Shown: one piece after another, positions 59,651 through 64,000 of the stretch | Layout of the letters: the number at the start of each line of letters is the position of its first letter | Position numbering within the stretch: position 1 is the first letter of the stretch | Assembly (NCBI GenBank): GCA_902728285.1 | Contig: CACVBU010000237.1 | Location: 1,620,876 to 1,684,875, forward strand | DNA length: 64,000 nucleotides | Direction of reading: 5' to 3' | DNA from: Clytia hemisphaerica | Taxonomy: Eukaryota > Cnidaria > Hydrozoa > Leptothecata > Clytiidae | Position numbers and translations under genes: made by a program | The notes under the pieces: generated by a model | The model's database searches: none | What the model saw: only the letters and a program-made list of their open reading frames with translations | Told to the model about the DNA's origin: nothing

Positions 59651-62600
59651 ATAAATCCACAATCAATCTACATTCTTTTTTGCAAACTATGGTGAAAATT
59701 ATTTGACACACAAATACCGACACTTAATCATCATTAAAAATACATTGTGAAGATGTACGACAAGAATTACTTTATCAACTCAATACCCTGATCAACGCAC
59801 AAATCTAACTACCATACCATGAAACTATTATAAACTTTCAAATAACTGACCGAGGTACGGCATTGACAAACGCACGGTTTTTGTAACGCAGAAGATTTTC
59901 ATGAGCAATGCAGACTGGAAATTCTTTTTCACAAGGATTCGACCTACCACGAAAAGCAGAATACGAATCGAGACAACGTTAATAATTTCCAGAGGATAGG
60001 AATACCTTTCACTGTATTTTAGCTTATTTAAAAACAGATTTGATGTGAGATGCGAGATATTTGTCACGAAGCACCGTGGTTATTTTGATTTGATTGTTTT
60101 TGTTTTATAAATTCGTAGGGAAAACATTTTTAAATTTTTTTATTCATAGTTTTGCTAAGAAATGAGGATTGATTAAAAATTTATATTGTTCTGTATTTCA
60201 AAAAATTAGTGCAAGAATTAATTTTCTTAGATTCTAGGTAACAACATTGCCGTAGAATTTTCAGTTTGGCGATAATTGAATATTTTCCTTTTGCTAATAC
60301 AGTGGAGTGCATTTAACTCGAATGTCTCCTTAACACACGAACAAGCTTAAGGGTCTCTCTTGAACAAATTTGTGTTCCTCGCCTTGTTCGAATTATGAAG
60401 ACTAAATTGTATAACTACTTTTGGTGTACAATTATCCGTTATTTTCGAAAATTTTGGCCTTTTTCTTGTTCAAAACTTTAAAGTGACTTCGAAAGTTCGA
60501 ATAGAAATTCGAAAGCGTCTGCCGAGGACCTTTTTTTAAACGTTTGTTTTCCAAAATTATAATTATAATCACTGTTTTAATCGTTGACCACGTCCTTAGA
60601 AAATTGATGCAAAAACAAGAAAGAACACTTTCATGGAAATAGTCCGGTACAATAAGGTTTTTACCTTAAAAAAATGATACTATTCTTATATTTTATAAGC
60701 ATGATACATGATTTAGTTTGAACCTCGATGTCCGCTAATTGGAGGAAAAATGATAGGTTTTTGACCATTTCGTGCAAAAGAAACTGTCCGCTAAAAGGAG
60801 TGTCCGTCCTATAGTAATTGTTTTAAAGGAATTTTACTTGGCAACGGCAGGGGGAATAACATTTTGTCCCCTCCCAGCGGAGGTTTTTCAAAAGGGTGCC
60901 GAAATACAAAGGGTGCAAAAAAAACGCCTCTGGTTGCTAATTTCGGCGCCTCTTTGCTCTTTTACACCTTAGGTATGAATTTTTGGTCAAAAAGAGAGCA
61001 AAAATACCCCAAAATTTTAATACTCGCTTCGCTCGCGTTATTCTTAAAAAAGATGTTTACTTTCCATAGGGGGGCGCCAAAAATCAGCAGCTATCTAAAA
61101 TTGGCTCCCCAGTTTGCCCGAATTTTAATCAATCCACCACGCTACTGTTTTTCCACTAATCAGAGGTGTCCGCAAATTGGAGGTTCTATGCACATTTCCA
61201 AACCAGGCTCAAAAGAACGACGCCTTAGCGGAAATGGTATGGTTTATAGGGTTTTATTGGCCAGATAACTAGCCTGGATATCCAGACCGTAAACTTTTTC
61301 ACCGTCTAGTTTTTTATAATCTTGTCTCAGGTTTACGGTCTGGTTCAAGTAACTCGTCTGGCAGGGATATCTGTCCCTGCATATGCGAGTGTCTCTAATT
61401 GGTCAGTACGCGCCCAGTCACTGAGCAGAATTTGCGCGGGCTTTTCGATATTTCTCGATGCGCGCGCATAATTTATGGAAAAAGCTGACATGGCAAAAAA
61501 ACATAAACAAATGAAAATGAAAACACAGGTTCATTTCGAAACAAAATGGCTGATGGAAAGGAGCCTTTATGAATGTGGCTGACGTTTGGATGTGGTTTGA
61601 ATTAGTTTTGAAAGGCTTTTGAGTTTGTAAAAGAGGTTTTATGGTAAGTAATTATGTGTGTCTGCCTGGGTTTCCAAAGTTTTGAGATTCTGTCAACAAG
61701 GGTTCACTCACAGACTGTGTCATTCAAAACTGTATCAGACTTTTTTAGTTGCACCAGACTCTATAATTTTAGAAACTTTGTATGTTGAGGTAAGAGTGTT
61801 TTTTTCTAAAATTTTGAGTCTGGATACCCAGGCTACCAGATAACGAGATATGTTTTTTTTAATAAAATTATTGATTCCTTGATTGTAGCGGTTTTTAGAA
61901 GAATTAGGCCTAAAACCACTTCAAGCTAGATAGATTTTATCACGGTGCCAACGAAATAGTCGACCGTGCGCAAAGCCCTGAGCTCGACTTTAGTAGCTTC
62001 AAATTATTCATATGCCCGATTGTAGCAGAACAAACTAAAAACTAATACCAAGACTAAAAAAAATGGAAAAAGATACCCCAAATATTCACCCAAGGATCAA
62101 GTGTGCCAAATTTCAGCCAAACCCGGTCTTTTTTTTAAGTTTCCAGAGGCTGTCCCAAAGGAGTCATCACCGTTATTCTCTAAGAATAAGTTATCGTGGT
62201 ACCGTCGTTTTGTATAATTTTTTCCATTTCTGCACTAAGATTCCTTTGCCACTTTTCTAACGGAAAAAGAATAGGACTTCGGGTAGTTGAAAAAATTAGC
62301 TTCGGAAAGTCAGGTAGTTCCGTGAGAAAACACAAGATTTTTCGTACCTTTAGAAACAAAACCCTTTTCAATCTCATGCCGGTTATCCCGGGAAAAGTAG
62401 CGGAAAAATTCCAGAAAAGAGACAAGGATGGGAAATGTATACAAAACGACGGTAGTGTTGTAGAGATAACACCGTGAATTTATATGCAAAAGTGGGTGAC
62501 AGATTCAAAATAAACCAAAAGATTAAGTTATTTCAGCCAACATTATAGATTCACACCTGAAACTTCAAGTTCAATGTTTGCTGAGTGTGTATTGAATCCA

Positions 62601-64000
62601 GGATAAAAGCAATATTGTCGTGACCCGAAATCACTAGACACTTGCGTAGCTGGCCGCTGGAGGCTAGTAATTCATGCAACACCGCGCACTGTAGAAAAGT
62701 ACATGTCCTTAAGGCACTATAGTCTGGTAAATAAGCTAAAATTAAATTCGCATTCGATTCGGAAAGATTTGAACCATTTTCGGTGCAATTTGTGATGACG
62801 TTATTCAGTAAGAAAATCCTAAAGACAAGATTTTAAAGAGGTTTAAAAAATAAATTTCGACTAATTTAACTTAAGATAAAGAAAATTAAATAACGAAGAT
62901 GGGTTCGTGAATTAAACCCACCAAAAAGGTTTTAATGGGCCGAGGACAGTGTCCAGGTAAGATCCAAGTCATTCAAATTTGTTATTATTTTGTTTTTTAA
63001 TAAAGTGTTTACAATTTAATTAAGTGGCACTACATAGCAGTTTTAGAAAATAATTCAAAAAATATACAGTCAATAGTAGTGTAGGAGTAGGTTGATCAAC
63101 AGGCCCAAAGCACAAGATTATAAAACAACACCATTACACGAATGTCATGGCAAGGGGAGGGGGGGAAGAACGTTCTTTTCTAGACTGGGGTACTCTAAAC
63201 AAAAGAACCTTAGACTGCAGACTTCTTTTACGATAGTCTACAATCTCCAAATCTTTTTTTTTTATTTGTTCGAAAACCAAATTGCAAGTTCAACCTACTA
63301 CAGTATAAAAAAAGTTTCAAAAGCTTATTTTCAAAGATTTCAATTTGTAGGTTTTACTGAGGAACACTGTAGGATCTTAAAGGTCTAAAATATATATAAA
63401 CATAATGATGCTTAATTTGAATAATCTTGATAGAAAAAATTGTTCAGCGAGATCGGAAAACTTTTTAGTCGGCCTTTTATCTGCAAACTTTTGGGCTATG
63501 CTCAAAAAGTTACAAATCTGAGCCTGCATATTTTGAAAACACTTGCTCATAAAAAACTTGTAGTATCTCAAGAAAGCAATACCCCCTATTCATTAATCCC
63601 TGAAAATAACCAAAGCCTGTAAGAATTACCCGTGGAATGTATAAAGATGCGATGAAGCGCTATCGATTAATATAAAATAACCAAAAAATTCTCTAATTTA
63701 CAAATTTTGAAGAAATCTCAACTAGATACATGCATCCAAACCTGCAGGTAACCAGCCATTTAAAAAGCAACATAAGTCTCATGTTAAAGTAATATAGTTT
63801 TTGTGTTGTCTGTGTATTGTCGTGAGAAAAAGAATCCCACTTGATATTCAGCATAATCATAAATTTGCTCAAATCATCGTAGAGTCTCATTGACAAATGC
63901 AGTCAAATTTTTGAAAGCGTTGCCACATAATGGTTTAAAGCCAATCATTTGAGTACGAGCGTATAATCAAAATCCGTATAAAATCTAGTATTCAGGCCAA
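59651..64000. other. Gene-free right end with several MITEs
   Basis: 60740-61260 carries TGTCCGCTAATTGGAGG and a related TGTCCGCAAATTGGAGG. 61262-61843 has ends TAGCCTGGATATCCAGAC and GTCTGGATACCCAGGCTA. 62167-62475 has inverted ends around GTACCGTCGTTTTGTATA. No exon-like sequence recognised. Confidence 0.55.

Overview
This is a eukaryotic, intron-rich, AT-rich window, most likely from a cnidarian, perhaps a hydrozoan or other medusozoan. The grounds are a SE-cephalotoxin-like secreted mosaic gene, a PAN plus ConA/LamG-like secreted protein of a type I associate with cnidarians, short GT-AG exons in a matrix of small inverted-repeat elements, and clearly animal housekeeping genes. The assignment rests on gene content and style; no species can be named from this sequence. 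No bacterial, viral or plasmid features were seen.

Nine genes could be built by joining exons at splice sites and checking phase. In order: a SE-cephalotoxin-like multidomain secreted protein (9352-18568, minus, 10 exons, 3' end not found); a claudin/PMP22-like four-helix membrane protein (20605-22340, minus, 3 exons); a small secreted six-cysteine peptide precursor (26246-27433, plus, 3 exons); a secreted PAN/apple plus ConA-like protein (27884-30783, minus, 4 exons); a divergent class A GPCR (33355-34335, minus, 1 exon); CIAO2B of the cytosolic iron-sulfur targeting complex (36641-39143, minus, 4 exons, one apparently a U12-type AT-AC intron); an FBXL12-like F-box/LRR protein (39694-40803, minus, 1 exon); SLC35C2 (50953-56597, plus, 9 exons); and the 25-residue ribosomal protein eL41 (59573-59650, plus). 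The genes do not form one pathway. CIAO2B, SLC35C2, FBXL12 and eL41 are housekeeping; the cephalotoxin-like, PAN/ConA-like and six-cysteine products carry signal peptides and are secreted.

Most of the rest is non-autonomous DNA transposon sequence: TA-flanked elements with CAGGGTGTCC ends or CACGTTTTTT ends, a TTAA-flanked element, elements with a 9-bp target duplication, a TAA-flanked Harbinger-like element, long foldback elements, an element whose inverted ends are arrays of a 14-bp unit, and several families with internal tandem repeats. Many are nested, and several sit in introns next to splice sites. Two tRNA-like segments suggest SINEs. No intact transposase or reverse transcriptase was seen.

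The observations most worth following are the AT-AC intron in CIAO2B, the uncharacterised six-cysteine peptide, the structure of the cephalotoxin-like gene (a duplicated exon fragment and an inverted repeat ending at a splice donor), and strong 3' splice sites a few bases upstream of several start codons, which would fit 5'-UTR introns or spliced-leader trans-splicing.
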